Source: Oscillospiraceae bacterium
Lineage (GTDB): Bacteria; Bacillota; Clostridia; Oscillospirales; SIG627
Assembly: GCA_015063985.1 (NCBI GenBank)
Contig: SVTC01000002.1
Coordinates: 1 to 64,000 of the forward strand
Direction: 5' to 3'
Length of the DNA stretch: 64,000 nt
Positions 1-7,794 of the stretch are shown in pieces (the stretch's first letter is position 1; each line of letters begins with the position of its first letter). The notes beneath the pieces are model-generated. The model made no database searches. It had not been told where the DNA came from and saw nothing but the letters and a program-made list of their open reading frames with translations. The position numbers and the translations under genes are program-made.

Positions 1-50
1 TTTGAGATACGTAGCCATTTTGAAGCAAGAGCAAGGAGGTAATGTGTAAA

Positions 51-527
51 ATGACGTTAGCTGACAGATTAAACCGGATTATTAACGAACAGCAGATCAG
101 CAAGGCAGAATTTGCACGGCGGATCGTCGTGACACCGCAGTACGTTCTTCTGCTGACAGGCAACGCCAAGGCACGTCCCGAAAGCATTAAGCCTGCCCTT
201 GCCAAGCTGATCGCACTTGAGTTTGATTGCGACTACGATTGGCTCCTTCACGGCAAGGAGCCGGAGCCGACAGAGAGCGCAAAGCCGAATAAACGCACCT
301 GTGAGGGGCCGCTTCGCACCTACGGCATTTCGGTTCGGGAAAAGGAAGTCATGACGCGCTTTGCCGAGGGCAAACGCATCAAGCAAATTGCCGAAGAAGA
401 CGGTATCACCGTCAATACGGTGAACTATTATCTCAGAAAGGCGTATAAGAAACTGAACGTCCACAGCCGAGAGGAGCTTGCCGAACTGCTCGAAAGCATA
501 GGTATTACCCCAAATATGAACTCATAA
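51..527 (+). CDS. Two-headed HTH transcriptional regulator (XRE-like N-terminus, LuxR/GerE-like C-terminus)
   Basis: A 158-residue protein. The first 65 or so residues form a Cro/CI-like helix-turn-helix (DRLNRII, SKAEFARRI, TPQYVLLLTG). The last 65 form a LuxR-type helix-turn-helix (VREKEVMTRFAEGKRIKQIAEE, TVNTVNYYLRKAYKKL). No sensor domain lies between them, only a short Pro/Glu-rich linker. AGGAGG at 34-39 is 11 nt from the ATG at 51 but only 2 nt from an in-frame ATG at 42, so I chose 51. It is followed by a good terminator, so the gene ends its transcript. Target genes cannot be told from the window. Using two DNA-binding folds without a ligand domain is unusual but recurs in gut Clostridia. 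Confidence 0.8.
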   Translation: MTLADRLNRIINEQQISKAEFARRIVVTPQYVLLLTGNAKARPESIKPALAKLIALEFDCDYDWLLHGKEPEPTESAKPNKRTCEGPLRTYGISVREKEVMTRFAEGKRIKQIAEEDGITVNTVNYYLRKAYKKLNVHSREELAELLESIGITPNMNS

Positions 528-532
528 AAGCC

Positions 533-572
533 AAACAGCTCCCAGATCGTTGTGACCTCGGAGCTGTTTTCA
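533..572 (+). terminator. Rho-independent terminator after the HTH regulator
   Basis: Inverted repeat aaacagctcc (533-542) / ggagctgttt (560-569) followed by a short T stretch, directly after the stop codon at 527. Confidence 0.75.
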
Positions 573-584
573 TCTTTATATAAA

Positions 585-621
585 GAAAAATCCGACCATC
601 TTTTCGATGATCGGATTTTCT
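585..621. terminator. Second hairpin, possible terminator
   Basis: aaaatccga (587-595) pairs with tcggatttt (611-619), with catc/gatg extending the stem inwards. The A and T flanks would suit termination on either strand. The rest of the 528-849 gap shows nothing beyond this hairpin, the terminator before it and the promoter at 788-816. Confidence 0.45.
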
Positions 622-787
622 CTTGTCCCGTACCGGCTTTCACCCATTGGTCAATTTTTGTCCCTTTGAGCGAAAACCCTTGATTTTGTTGACTTTTTCA
701 CTTTTCTCTGTGTAGAAGGATTTTTTTGAGAAATAGTGAAGATGGCTCCGATAAAGCTTTAGGATGCGATAATCTCTTTAATACGGC

Positions 788-816
788 TTGAAAAGTAATA
801 GTCGGTATGGTATAAT
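788..816 (+). promoter_or_regulatory. Sigma-A-type promoter for the isomerase gene
   Basis: TTGAAA (788-793), 17-bp spacer, TATAAT (811-816), 34 nt before the ATG at 850. Confidence 0.7.
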
Positions 817-849
817 CAGCTTATCAAGGCGAGAGGAAGACATATTATT

Positions 850-1746
850 ATGAAACTTGCAACTTCAACAGGTGATTATTCAAAATATACGAATTCTCAG
901 ATGAAAGCGCTTGAGCATATCAGAAATGCAGGCTTCAAGTATGCAGATTACAACTTCGGCATCGATCACACTCATCAAAACGGAGTGTATTTGGAGGATA
1001 CAAAGGAATATATAAACAGTATAAATGAATTTTGCCGCAAGATCGGGATAGAGCTTGTTCAAGCACACTCGCCTATGGGAGAGCCACTTGAGGACGACGG
1101 GAGCTTTCTTTCGGATACCCTTCGTTGCGTAGATGCTTGCGGCGCATGGGGCATAAAAAGGCTGGTGGTCCATTCGGGATATCGACGCGGTCTTTCTCCC
1201 GAGGAAACCTTTGAAGAGAATAAGAGGTTTTTTACACCGTTACTTGACAGAGCAGAGAATTACGGCGTAAATATTCTCGTTGAAAATTTCAATAAAATGT
1301 GCATTGAAGGTCTTTATTGGATCGACAACGCTCCCGACCTTCTTCGCATGATAGATTGCGTGGACCATCCGCTTTTTCACGCCGTCTGGGACGTGGGACA
1401 CGCAAATATGCAGGAAATGCCCCAGGATGAAGCGCTGCGTCTGATGGGAGATCATGTTCTTGCATTGCACGTACAGGACAATATGGGCAACAAGGATTCT
1501 CATTTGACGCCTTTTTTGGGAACTCTAAACCTGGATTCGGTTATGAACGGACTGCTTGATATCGGATACAATGGTTATTTTACCTTTGAGGTTGGCGACG
1601 TATTTACTCCGTCGAATAAAAGAAGAAGATATGATAAAGACACTCGGCTTGAAAGCGCACCGATAGAGCTTCGGGATGCCTACGAGCGTTACCTCTACGC
1701 ACTCGGTAAATGTATTCTTGAAAAATACGATTGCTTCGAGGAATAA
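850..1746 (+). CDS. Sugar phosphate isomerase/epimerase family protein (xylose isomerase-like TIM barrel)
   Basis: A 298-residue single-domain protein of the AP-endonuclease-2/xylose isomerase-like TIM-barrel superfamily. The metal-ligand pattern of the family is visible along the chain: AHS, LVVHSG, VENF, WDVGH, LHVQDN and FTFEV supply His, Glu, Asp, His and Glu. The family isomerises or epimerises keto sugars and cyclitols; the substrate cannot be deduced. GAGAGGA lies about 10 nt before the ATG. It is monocistronic, with its own promoter upstream and a terminator downstream, and has no sugar transporter or kinase beside it. Confidence 0.85.
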   Translation: MKLATSTGDYSKYTNSQMKALEHIRNAGFKYADYNFGIDHTHQNGVYLEDTKEYINSINEFCRKIGIELVQAHSPMGEPLEDDGSFLSDTLRCVDACGAWGIKRLVVHSGYRRGLSPEETFEENKRFFTPLLDRAENYGVNILVENFNKMCIEGLYWIDNAPDLLRMIDCVDHPLFHAVWDVGHANMQEMPQDEALRLMGDHVLALHVQDNMGNKDSHLTPFLGTLNLDSVMNGLLDIGYNGYFTFEVGDVFTPSNKRRRYDKDTRLESAPIELRDAYERYLYALGKCILEKYDCFEE

Positions 1747-1842
1747 TTTTGGCATCAATCAGGAAAGCACAACTCAAATCCCGTTGACAAAACAGATGCC
1801 AAGCACCACACAGATGAGACACTAACCAAAAAGAGATATTTT

Positions 1843-1890
1843 AGGGGTATATTTGACGAAAGAATTCTTGTCAGATATACCCCTTTTTTG
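1843..1890 (+). terminator. Rho-independent terminator after the isomerase gene
   Basis: aggggtatat (1843-1852) pairs exactly with atatacccct (1875-1884), followed by TTTTT. Nothing else is seen in the 1747-1997 gap. Confidence 0.85.
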
Positions 1891-1997
1891 TTTTTCAGAC
1901 TTTGTGATTGATAACCGGTATTTTGTTAGCAACTTTCGTAGTTGAGTCTTTTGTTCCCACCCCTTCAGCGCTCGACACTATTGCGAAAAACGTTTAT

Positions 1998-2855
1998 TTA
2001 TAATTTATTTATCAGAAAATTATAAAAAGCCTCTGCATATAAGGATCTTGGTTGTCTTTCATATTGTTCTACTATCAGATCTCGTTCGCAGACGGGCTCG
2101 TTAATGGCGATGAGCTTCAAATTTTTGTTGTGAAGCTTTCCCCACGAATATTCGGGCCAAAATGCTATTCCTGCCCCCATACTGATGATATTCTGCACTG
2201 CGGTAGGCGAATCGGATTCAAATATGACCTTGGGATAAAAGCCCGCAACAGAACAATATCTGCTGCATATCGCACCGAACAATCGGGTATTGGACAGCAT
2301 TATAAAGCTTTCATCCCTTACCGCACTCAGCTCAACCGACGAAGCCTTGGCATAGCTTGAGTCTTTTGGAACCGCAAGATAGATCTTTTCTTTTTTGACG
2401 CATCGGTGTAAATATTTCTTTTCCGAATCATTCTTCAAGCCGTTTGTTGTGATCAATATGTCGCAGTTGTTTTTGGTCTCATTCTGCTCGAAATCAAAGA
2501 TCGCCTCCGGGTTTTCCTTTTTGTATTCCATGATCGCATTTATGACAAAGGAGGATGCGGCAAGTATATTCAGTCTTATTTTTTTGGTAACCGATTGCTT
2601 TAATTCCTCCATTTCAATTGCAAGATGGTCAAATTCCGGTATCAATACGTCTAACCTCTGCTTCAAGTAAACGCCAAACTCTGTTAATACCACTTTTCTG
2701 CCCCTGCGTTGAAATAACGGAACGCCCAGCTCGCTTTCCAGTGAATGGATTGCCTGGGTAAGCGACGGTTGAGATATATGTAATACCTCTGAAGACCGTG
2801 TAACGTGCTCAAGTCGGGCTGTTGTATAAAAGTATTTCAGCTTTTGTATATCCAT
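1998..2855 (-). CDS. LysR-family transcriptional regulator
   Basis: A 285-residue protein with a typical LysR N-terminal winged helix-turn-helix (residues 1-60: LKYFYTTARLEHVTRSSEVLHISQ, then TQAIHSLESELG and LFQRRGRKVVLTEFG) and a periplasmic-binding-protein-like effector domain (about 90-285). The length is usual. It is divergent from the small membrane protein and SGNH-like genes at 2964-3802, the classic layout for a LysR regulator and its target operon. A LysR-type box (2870-2884) lies in its own leader, consistent with autoregulation. The inducer is unknown. Confidence 0.92.
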   Translation of the reverse strand: MDIQKLKYFYTTARLEHVTRSSEVLHISQPSLTQAIHSLESELGVPLFQRRGRKVVLTEFGVYLKQRLDVLIPEFDHLAIEMEELKQSVTKKIRLNILAASSFVINAIMEYKKENPEAIFDFEQNETKNNCDILITTNGLKNDSEKKYLHRCVKKEKIYLAVPKDSSYAKASSVELSAVRDESFIMLSNTRLFGAICSRYCSVAGFYPKVIFESDSPTAVQNIISMGAGIAFWPEYSWGKLHNKNLKLIAINEPVCERDLIVEQYERQPRSLYAEAFYNFLINKL

Positions 2856-2869
2856 AATTCCTCTGTTAT

Positions 2870-2884
2870 ATAGGCTAAACCTAT
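2870..2884. promoter_or_regulatory. LysR-type T-N11-A operator
   Basis: Perfect palindrome atagg-N5-cctat containing T-N11-A (T2871 to A2883). It sits between the lysR -10 and the lysR start codon, where it could serve autorepression and activation of the divergent operon. Confidence 0.65.
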
Positions 2885-2897
2885 GAATTTTATAATA

Positions 2898-2926
2898 ATT
2901 ATATATTTTACTTTTGCATTTGTCAA
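2898..2926 (-). promoter_or_regulatory. Promoter of the lysR gene
   Basis: On the minus strand TTGACA (2926-2921), 17-bp spacer, TATAAT (2903-2898): a near-consensus promoter. Confidence 0.75.
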
Positions 2927-2935
2927 GTGTATAAT
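2907..2935 (+). promoter_or_regulatory. Promoter of the small membrane protein/SGNH operon
   Basis: TTTACT (2907-2912), 17-bp spacer, TATAAT (2930-2935). The poor -35 fits a LysR-activated promoter. It overlaps the divergent lysR promoter. Confidence 0.5.
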
Positions 2936-2963
2936 TACAGTATCATATCAGGAGGAATAAAAA

Positions 2964-3248
2964 ATGCAGATCTTCGAAATTATTATGCTCTTATGCTTTG
3001 GTATGTCTTGGCCTATCTCTGTATACAAAAGCATACGCTCAAAATCAACAAAGGGCAAAAGTGCAGTCTTTATCATTGCTATCATAATCGGATATATCTC
3101 CGGAATTATCGGCAAGATCGTAAATCATCAATTAAGCTACGTTGTGGTTCTTTACTTGATCAATTTAATTGTCGTAAGCATGGATCTTGCACTGTACTTT
3201 GTCAACGCACGACGGGAGAATGACTATAAATCAACGGAGGTAATGTAA
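2964..3248 (+). CDS. Small three-helix membrane protein (PQ-loop/SWEET half-repeat-like)
   Basis: A 94-residue hydrophobic protein with three predicted membrane segments (about 3-20, 34-52 and 60-80). The first segment and following loop read CFGMSWP..YKS.RSKSTKGKS, a pattern I associate with the PQ-loop/SWEET half-repeat. Such proteins would have to dimerise to form a pore; the substrate is unknown. AGGAGG precedes the ATG by 7 nt. The stop codon shares one base with the next start, so the two products are translationally coupled. A transport role alongside the LysR regulator and the SGNH-like protein is inference. Confidence 0.7.
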   Translation: MQIFEIIMLLCFGMSWPISVYKSIRSKSTKGKSAVFIIAIIIGYISGIIGKIVNHQLSYVVVLYLINLIVVSMDLALYFVNARRENDYKSTEVM

Positions 3249-3802
3249 TGAAGGAGTACGTACTGGACAAAGCAAAATCCATGAAAAAAATAAATGACCT
3301 TGCGCTTCCCGGAGAGATCGTGATTTTCGGATCAACCTATATGTCCGGATTCCCCATATACGAGCTGATCAATAAATGCAAATCGGAGAACGCGGTCTAC
3401 AATCGAAGCGTTAAAGGCTTGACACTAAAAGAAGCAATAGAGCTCCTTGATGACTGCGTTGTGGATATTCATCCCAACAAGGTATTCATCGCACTGGGTG
3501 AAGAGGATGAGTCCAATCCCAACGCCTTCTCGGAGTACGCAGACCTTGTTTGTGCAATCCGTCAAAAGTTGCCCGAGACCATAATTTATCTTATCGGTTT
3601 AATAAACTCAAGCCCCTTTGCAGAGAGCTTCAATAAAAGCATATTAAGCCTATGCGATAACAAAACTGTAAATTACGTAGATCTCGTTAAAAAAGCCCCG
3701 TCAGAAAATGCACTTTTTAAGGCGCAATTCAAACAGATAAGCTGCTTTTTTCGCACAACGCCCATAACGATGGGTGATGCTTTTGAATTAACAAGCTTAT
3801 AA
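3248..3802 (+). CDS. SGNH/GDSL-hydrolase-like protein
   Basis: A 184-residue protein beginning after a short leader with IVIFGSTYMSGFP, which matches the position and spacing of the SGNH block I nucleophile segment (GDS with a following Gly) but with GST in place of GDS. A central NKVFIALGEEDESNP resembles SGNH block III (GxND). The C-terminus ITMGDAF is where the D-x-x-H block would fall, but no D-x-x-H is seen. It may therefore be a non-catalytic or diverged SGNH fold. It overlaps the upstream membrane gene by one base and has its own GGAGG site. Function unknown. Confidence 0.6.
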   Translation: MKEYVLDKAKSMKKINDLALPGEIVIFGSTYMSGFPIYELINKCKSENAVYNRSVKGLTLKEAIELLDDCVVDIHPNKVFIALGEEDESNPNAFSEYADLVCAIRQKLPETIIYLIGLINSSPFAESFNKSILSLCDNKTVNYVDLVKKAPSENALFKAQFKQISCFFRTTPITMGDAFELTSL

Positions 3803-3846
3803 AAGCACCAATACCAGAAAAACAGCCCGATCTATCAGCCCCGTAA

Positions 3847-4011
3847 AAAAGCAAGGATGAGCAGGTCATAGTATTGATTAAGGGCAAGCCCGGAATTATA
3901 ACCGGCCTTGATAAAAACGGATGTGTTTCTAATAACGGCATAGCAAAAAACGATTCCGATATATACGTGATGTCGGAAGCTGCGTTTAAGATTTTCGAGT
4001 TAAAGAAATAA
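3847..4011 (+). pseudogene. Possible gene remnant (54 open codons, no start)
   Basis: An open stretch with no plausible start or ribosome site reads as protein-like sequence (IKGKPGIITGLDKNGCV, then DSDIYVMSEAAFKIFELKK) and ends in TAA at 4009. It may be the 3' remnant of a lost gene or chance. I do not recognise the family. Nothing else is seen in 3803-4051. Confidence 0.3.
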
Positions 4012-4051
4012 ACTCATCTTCCCCCAAATACCCCTTTTATGCCTTTTGTTT

Positions 4052-4738
4052 TCATTGGCAGAAAATACCGTCGATCTCATTTAAACGGCAGACGATGTAA
4101 GTGAAGCGTTTACCGCGCTTGGTATGGTCAGCCAAAAAATATCGCTTTGCCGACTGCTCCATAACAAGTCGGCGAAGGGCTGTTTCACCTTCAGACCAAT
4201 CGCTGATCACGCCATCGTCAAAGCCCGCGCTTGAGAAAAACATAGCATCAAAATACACCCTTCGCACCGTATCCTTTGCCGCTGAGCCAACGTATGCCAT
4301 AGACTCCGCCAGCAGCTCGCCGCCGGTACAAAACGCACGTATCCTTGACTCGGAAAGACGAATTGCCGTATCAGCGCCGTTTGTATATACAGTCAAGCCC
4401 TCGATAGCGGCAAGGTAGGGTATCATATATTGCGCCGTTGTGGAAGCGTCTATAAAGATCGTACTGTTAGGCATTACCAGAGCCGCAGCCCTTGAGGCCG
4501 CGGCATTTTTTTCTGCTTGATTCCACCCGCGGCGGATGATCCGAGGCGGACGCAAGGCAAGAATCGATTCGGCACCGCCGTGATGACGGCGAAGCAGACC
4601 GTGCTGCTCCAGCTTTTCAAGATCGCGGCGGATAGTGGATCGGCTTACGTAGATATTCTCCGAAAGCTCCTGAATACTTATGCTCCCCTTGCTGTTGACA
4701 AGGCGAAGTATCTCTTCGCTTCTGCTGTTTTTCAACAT
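4052..4738 (-). CDS. DeoR-family transcriptional regulator
   Basis: A 228-residue protein with a DeoR winged helix-turn-helix at residues 1-55 (RSEEILRLVNSKGSISIQEL, then VSRSTIRRDLEKLEQHGLL with the hallmark RRDL helix and RRHHGGA turn). A DeoRC sensor domain follows (about 75-228, with FIDASTTAQYM, TNG and DHTKRGK). DeoR sensors bind phosphorylated sugars or glycerol phosphates. The gene is divergent from the glycerophosphodiesterase/G1P-dehydrogenase operon, so a glycerol phosphate or DHAP is the likeliest ligand (inference; GlpR of other bacteria is the model). AAGGAGAG precedes the ATG. Confidence 0.9.
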   Translation of the reverse strand: MLKNSRSEEILRLVNSKGSISIQELSENIYVSRSTIRRDLEKLEQHGLLRRHHGGAESILALRPPRIIRRGWNQAEKNAAASRAAALVMPNSTIFIDASTTAQYMIPYLAAIEGLTVYTNGADTAIRLSESRIRAFCTGGELLAESMAYVGSAAKDTVRRVYFDAMFFSSAGFDDGVISDWSEGETALRRLVMEQSAKRYFLADHTKRGKRFTYIVCRLNEIDGIFCQ

Positions 4739-4788
4739 AACTCTCTCCTTTGTTGCTCATATGCGCAAGAAATCGGCGCATTTTTGGT

Positions 4789-4818
4789 GCAATAAGTGAA
4801 TTTATTCCAATTTATTGC
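4789..4818. promoter_or_regulatory. Candidate DeoR operator
   Basis: Inverted repeat gcaataa (4789-4795) / ttattgc (4812-4818), just upstream of the -35 of the GDPD operon and between the divergent genes. A second smaller inverted repeat, tgcgc-N9-gcgca, lies nearer the deoR start (about 4760-4779). Confidence 0.45.
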
Positions 4819-4825
4819 CCATACG

Positions 4826-4854
4826 TTGCTTTTTCTGCTCATTTAATATATAAT
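4826..4854 (+). promoter_or_regulatory. Promoter of the GDPD / HAD-G1PDH operon
   Basis: TTGCTT (4826-4831), 17-bp spacer, TATAAT (4849-4854). Confidence 0.65.
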
Positions 4855-4904
4855 GATACCATACACTTTACCTTATGTCAAATCAAAAGCAAAGGAGAAG
4901 GAAA

Positions 4905-5702
4905 ATGTATATAGAGGTCGCCGCACACCGCGGAAACGTTATGGGCTATCCCGAAAACACTATGGCGGCATACAAGTCGGCCTATGAGATCGGAGCCGAT
5001 ATGATAGAGCTCGACCTGCAAATGACTAAAGACGGCGAGATAGTTCTTATTCACGACAATGATCTCTCCCGTACGGCTGACGTTGCCGGCAATATCCATC
5101 AATTAACGCTGGACGAAATACTTCGTGCAGACGTTGGTATAAAGACGGGAGAAAGGTTTAAAGGAACACGGGTTCCCACCCTCCGCCAATTTTGCGAATT
5201 TGCCGCAAGAGAAAACGACAGTATGCAGTTCAATTTTGAATTTAAGGATAATTTCGGTTACGGCGAGGAATGGGCAAAGACCTGCGCCGACAAGATCATC
5301 GAGACAGTAGATAACTACGGCTTGTGGGAGCGCGGCTTCGTTAACAGCTTTGACGGAAAGCTGCTTAAATACGTTGAAGAAAAATACGACGGCCGCTTCA
5401 GGCTTCACGGCTTTTATCCCTACAGTATAATCGGAAGGACCCGACCCAATAAGCTATATTGCGCTTGTCTTTGGAAGTATAATAATCCCGACGGCACTCC
5501 CGGATTTGAAGGCTTGGTCAACCCCAAAAAGGACTTTGATGCTCTCATTGCCGAGGGAGTCCGCCCTTGGGTAGGTGCGTCTATTCGCACTATTGAGGAT
5601 ATGAAGCTGGCGGCAAGCTTTGGCGCAGAGCTGATAACCTCCAACGAGCCCGCAATTATGATAGCAGAGCTGGAAAAAGCGGGACTGCGAGTAAAGGAGT
5701 AA
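4905..5702 (+). CDS. Glycerophosphodiester phosphodiesterase
   Basis: A 265-residue cytoplasmic enzyme (no signal peptide) of the GDPD TIM-barrel family, which hydrolyses glycerophosphodiesters to a glycerol phosphate and an alcohol. Conserved blocks are present: AHRG near the start, YPENT, then IELDLQMTKDGEIVLIHD supplying the Glu/Asp metal ligands and second catalytic His, and FEFKD in the middle. The ATG at 4905 is used because AAAGGAGAAGG lies just before it; an earlier in-frame ATG at 4875 has none. It lies five bases from the HAD-G1PDH fusion, so the two should act in sequence: diester to glycerol phosphate to DHAP. Confidence 0.9.
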   Translation: MYIEVAAHRGNVMGYPENTMAAYKSAYEIGADMIELDLQMTKDGEIVLIHDNDLSRTADVAGNIHQLTLDEILRADVGIKTGERFKGTRVPTLRQFCEFAARENDSMQFNFEFKDNFGYGEEWAKTCADKIIETVDNYGLWERGFVNSFDGKLLKYVEEKYDGRFRLHGFYPYSIIGRTRPNKLYCACLWKYNNPDGTPGFEGLVNPKKDFDALIAEGVRPWVGASIRTIEDMKLAASFGAELITSNEPAIMIAELEKAGLRVKE

Positions 5703-5707
5703 TTAAT

Positions 5708-7693
5708 ATGATAAAGGTATTCGCATTTGATCTTGACGGCACACTCACACAGCACAGAACTCCCCTTGGCAGTAAAAACCGAAGGATCCTCGAAAAGCTT
5801 GCTCAAAATTATACCTTGCTGATGGTAGGAGCCGGAACCTGCACACGCATTCACGACCAGCTCGGCGGCTTTCCTATGGACGTCATCGGAAATTACGGTA
5901 TGCAATACGCAAAATACTCCAACGGCATACTTGATCCGATCCGTGATGACAGTGTAGACTTTGAAAACAAAAGCTTAATTGAAGAAAAGGTAACGACGTT
6001 CCGAGAAAAGTACGGATTTACCGAATTTTCAGGCGATAGCGTTGAATACCATTCCTCCGGTTGCCTGACACTTCCTTTGCTGGGCACAAAAGCAAAGATC
6101 GAGGATAAGCTGGCCTTCGACCCCGACAGAAAAAAACGCCGCGGCTTTTACGCCGAGATATCAAAAGCCTTTCCCGACTTTAACGTGTTTATAGGCGGCT
6201 CTTCCTCCTTTGATATGGCACCAAAGCCCTATAACAAGTATTACGCTCTTGATCTGTGGTGTCGTGAAAACGGCTATGATCACAGCGAGGTAATCTACGT
6301 CGGCGACGATTACGGTACGGGAGGCAACGACGAAAGCCTTTACAGAAGTGATTTTCGCTTTATTTGCACCGACGATCATTCACGCCTTGACGAGGTATTG
6401 GCGCCGTGGCTTGACGATCTTTTTACTGATATCGACGGACTTTTGGGAAGCAAAACCGATTGTGCCTGCGGCAAAACTCACACCTGCGAAATAGACCGCG
6501 TAGTCATCCGTCACGGTGCATTAAACGAGCTTCCCGCCATGACATCCGACTACCGCCATATCTTACTTGTGTGTGATGAAAACACCCGCCGAGTTTGCGG
6601 CAACCGCGTTAACGAGCTTCTTGAGGGACAGATAGATACGGTACTGACCTATACTTCAGACGGCTTTGTGATTCCCAACGAGGAGGCTGTGGCAAAGCTG
6701 GGGGATGGCATAACCCGCAACACCGACCTTATTATCGGTGTCGGCTCGGGTGTTATCAACGATCTATGCAAATACGTAAGCCACAGTCACGGACTTCCCT
6801 ATTATATAGTCGCAACCGCGCCTTCCATGGACGGTTATGCCTCCAAGGGTGCCGCAATGCTGTTCGGCGGTATGAAGATCACCACAAACGCACAGGTTCC
6901 CAAAGCAATTATAGCCGATACCGCAGTTTTAAAGGACGCCCCCATTGAAATGCTTCGGGCAGGCTACGGTGATATTATCGGAAAGTATAGCTGCCTAAAC
7001 GATTGGAGACTCAGCCATATCGTAAACCAAGAGCCCCTTTGCGATTATATATACAGCCTTACCTACAACACACTTACCGGGCTTGCGGGTATTGGCAAGG
7101 AGATCGTTTCCCGTGACGAGAAAAGCATTGCATTGCTGATGCACGCGCTTGTTATAGTGGGAATTGCTATGGCATATATGGGAAACTCCCGTCCCGCATC
7201 GGGAAGCGAGCATCATCTTTCTCACTATTTTGAGGTTATCGGACTCTTGCGCAACGAGCCATATTTCTGTCACGGCATTGACGTAGCTTATTCCACGTAC
7301 TTGACAGCCAAGCTCCGACAGGAGCTGAATGCTATAGAGATCCCCGAGGGAAAAGTCTTCAATGAAAGCCAATGGGAATCGAATATCCGTCGGATCTACG
7401 GCACCAAAGCAAGCTCCACCGCCGCCGACGGTATAATCGCACTGCAAAAAAAGCTGGGCCGGATACACGAGAATAAGCTTCCCGTTTACAAGGAAAAATG
7501 GATCGAGATCCGAAAAATCCTTGCCGACTCGCCTTCGCCCGAGAAAATACTTGAAATGCTGGAAAGCGTCGGACTGCCAATAAACGAATTTGAAAAGCTA
7601 TACTCAAAGGAAAAGCTGCTTGACGGTATCGGGTATGCAAAGGATCTGAAGGACCGTTATACGGTTCTTTGGATGTATGATCAAATCAAGTAA
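5708..7693 (+). CDS. Fusion protein: HAD-IIB phosphatase + AraM-type sn-glycerol-1-phosphate dehydrogenase
   Basis: A 661-residue fusion. Residues 1-240 are a HAD-superfamily hydrolase (FDLDGTLT at 7-14 with nucleophile Asp8 and general acid Asp10; VGDDYGTGGND at 198-208). Residues about 255-661 are an AraM/EgsA-like NAD(P)-dependent glycerol-1-phosphate dehydrogenase. Its marks are a CACGKTHTC entry segment (252-260), the dinucleotide motif GVGSGVIND (344-352), TAPSMDGYAS (370-379), GYGDIIGKY (419-427) and SGSEHHLSHY (498-507), the region of the metal-binding His residues. The family interconverts DHAP and sn-glycerol-1-phosphate, the archaeal-type enantiomer. Placed after a phosphodiesterase, it more likely oxidises G1P than makes it. 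The HAD half may dephosphorylate a glycerol phosphate; its substrate is unknown. Confidence 0.85.
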   Translation: MIKVFAFDLDGTLTQHRTPLGSKNRRILEKLAQNYTLLMVGAGTCTRIHDQLGGFPMDVIGNYGMQYAKYSNGILDPIRDDSVDFENKSLIEEKVTTFREKYGFTEFSGDSVEYHSSGCLTLPLLGTKAKIEDKLAFDPDRKKRRGFYAEISKAFPDFNVFIGGSSSFDMAPKPYNKYYALDLWCRENGYDHSEVIYVGDDYGTGGNDESLYRSDFRFICTDDHSRLDEVLAPWLDDLFTDIDGLLGSKTDCACGKTHTCEIDRVVIRHGALNELPAMTSDYRHILLVCDENTRRVCGNRVNELLEGQIDTVLTYTSDGFVIPNEEAVAKLGDGITRNTDLIIGVGSGVINDLCKYVSHSHGLPYYIVATAPSMDGYASKGAAMLFGGMKITTNAQVPKAIIADTAVLKDAPIEMLRAGYGDIIGKYSCLNDWRLSHIVNQEPLCDYIYSLTYNTLTGLAGIGKEIVSRDEKSIALLMHALVIVGIAMAYMGNSRPASGSEHHLSHYFEVIGLLRNEPYFCHGIDVAYSTYLTAKLRQELNAIEIPEGKVFNESQWESNIRRIYGTKASSTAADGIIALQKKLGRIHENKLPVYKEKWIEIRKILADSPSPEKILEMLESVGLPINEFEKLYSKEKLLDGIGYAKDLKDRYTVLWMYDQIK

Positions 7694-7743
7694 GCCCAAA
7701 GATCGATCGTTCACCTCCTTTACCCACAAAAACCGACACCCCC

Positions 7744-7780
7744 AACGGAGACACTTCGTAAAGAAGTTGTCTCCGTTTTT
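7744..7780 (+). terminator. Rho-independent terminator after the HAD-G1PDH gene
   Basis: aacggagac (7744-7752) pairs with gtctccgtt (7769-7777), followed by a T run. Confidence 0.85.
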
Positions 7781-7794
7781 CAATATAAACAGAA

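Noticed and set aside
5708-7693. Assembly artefact joining HAD and dehydrogenase genes
   Set aside because: The frame is continuous across the join, with a sensible linker and no internal ribosome site at the start of the dehydrogenase part, so a true fusion is more likely.
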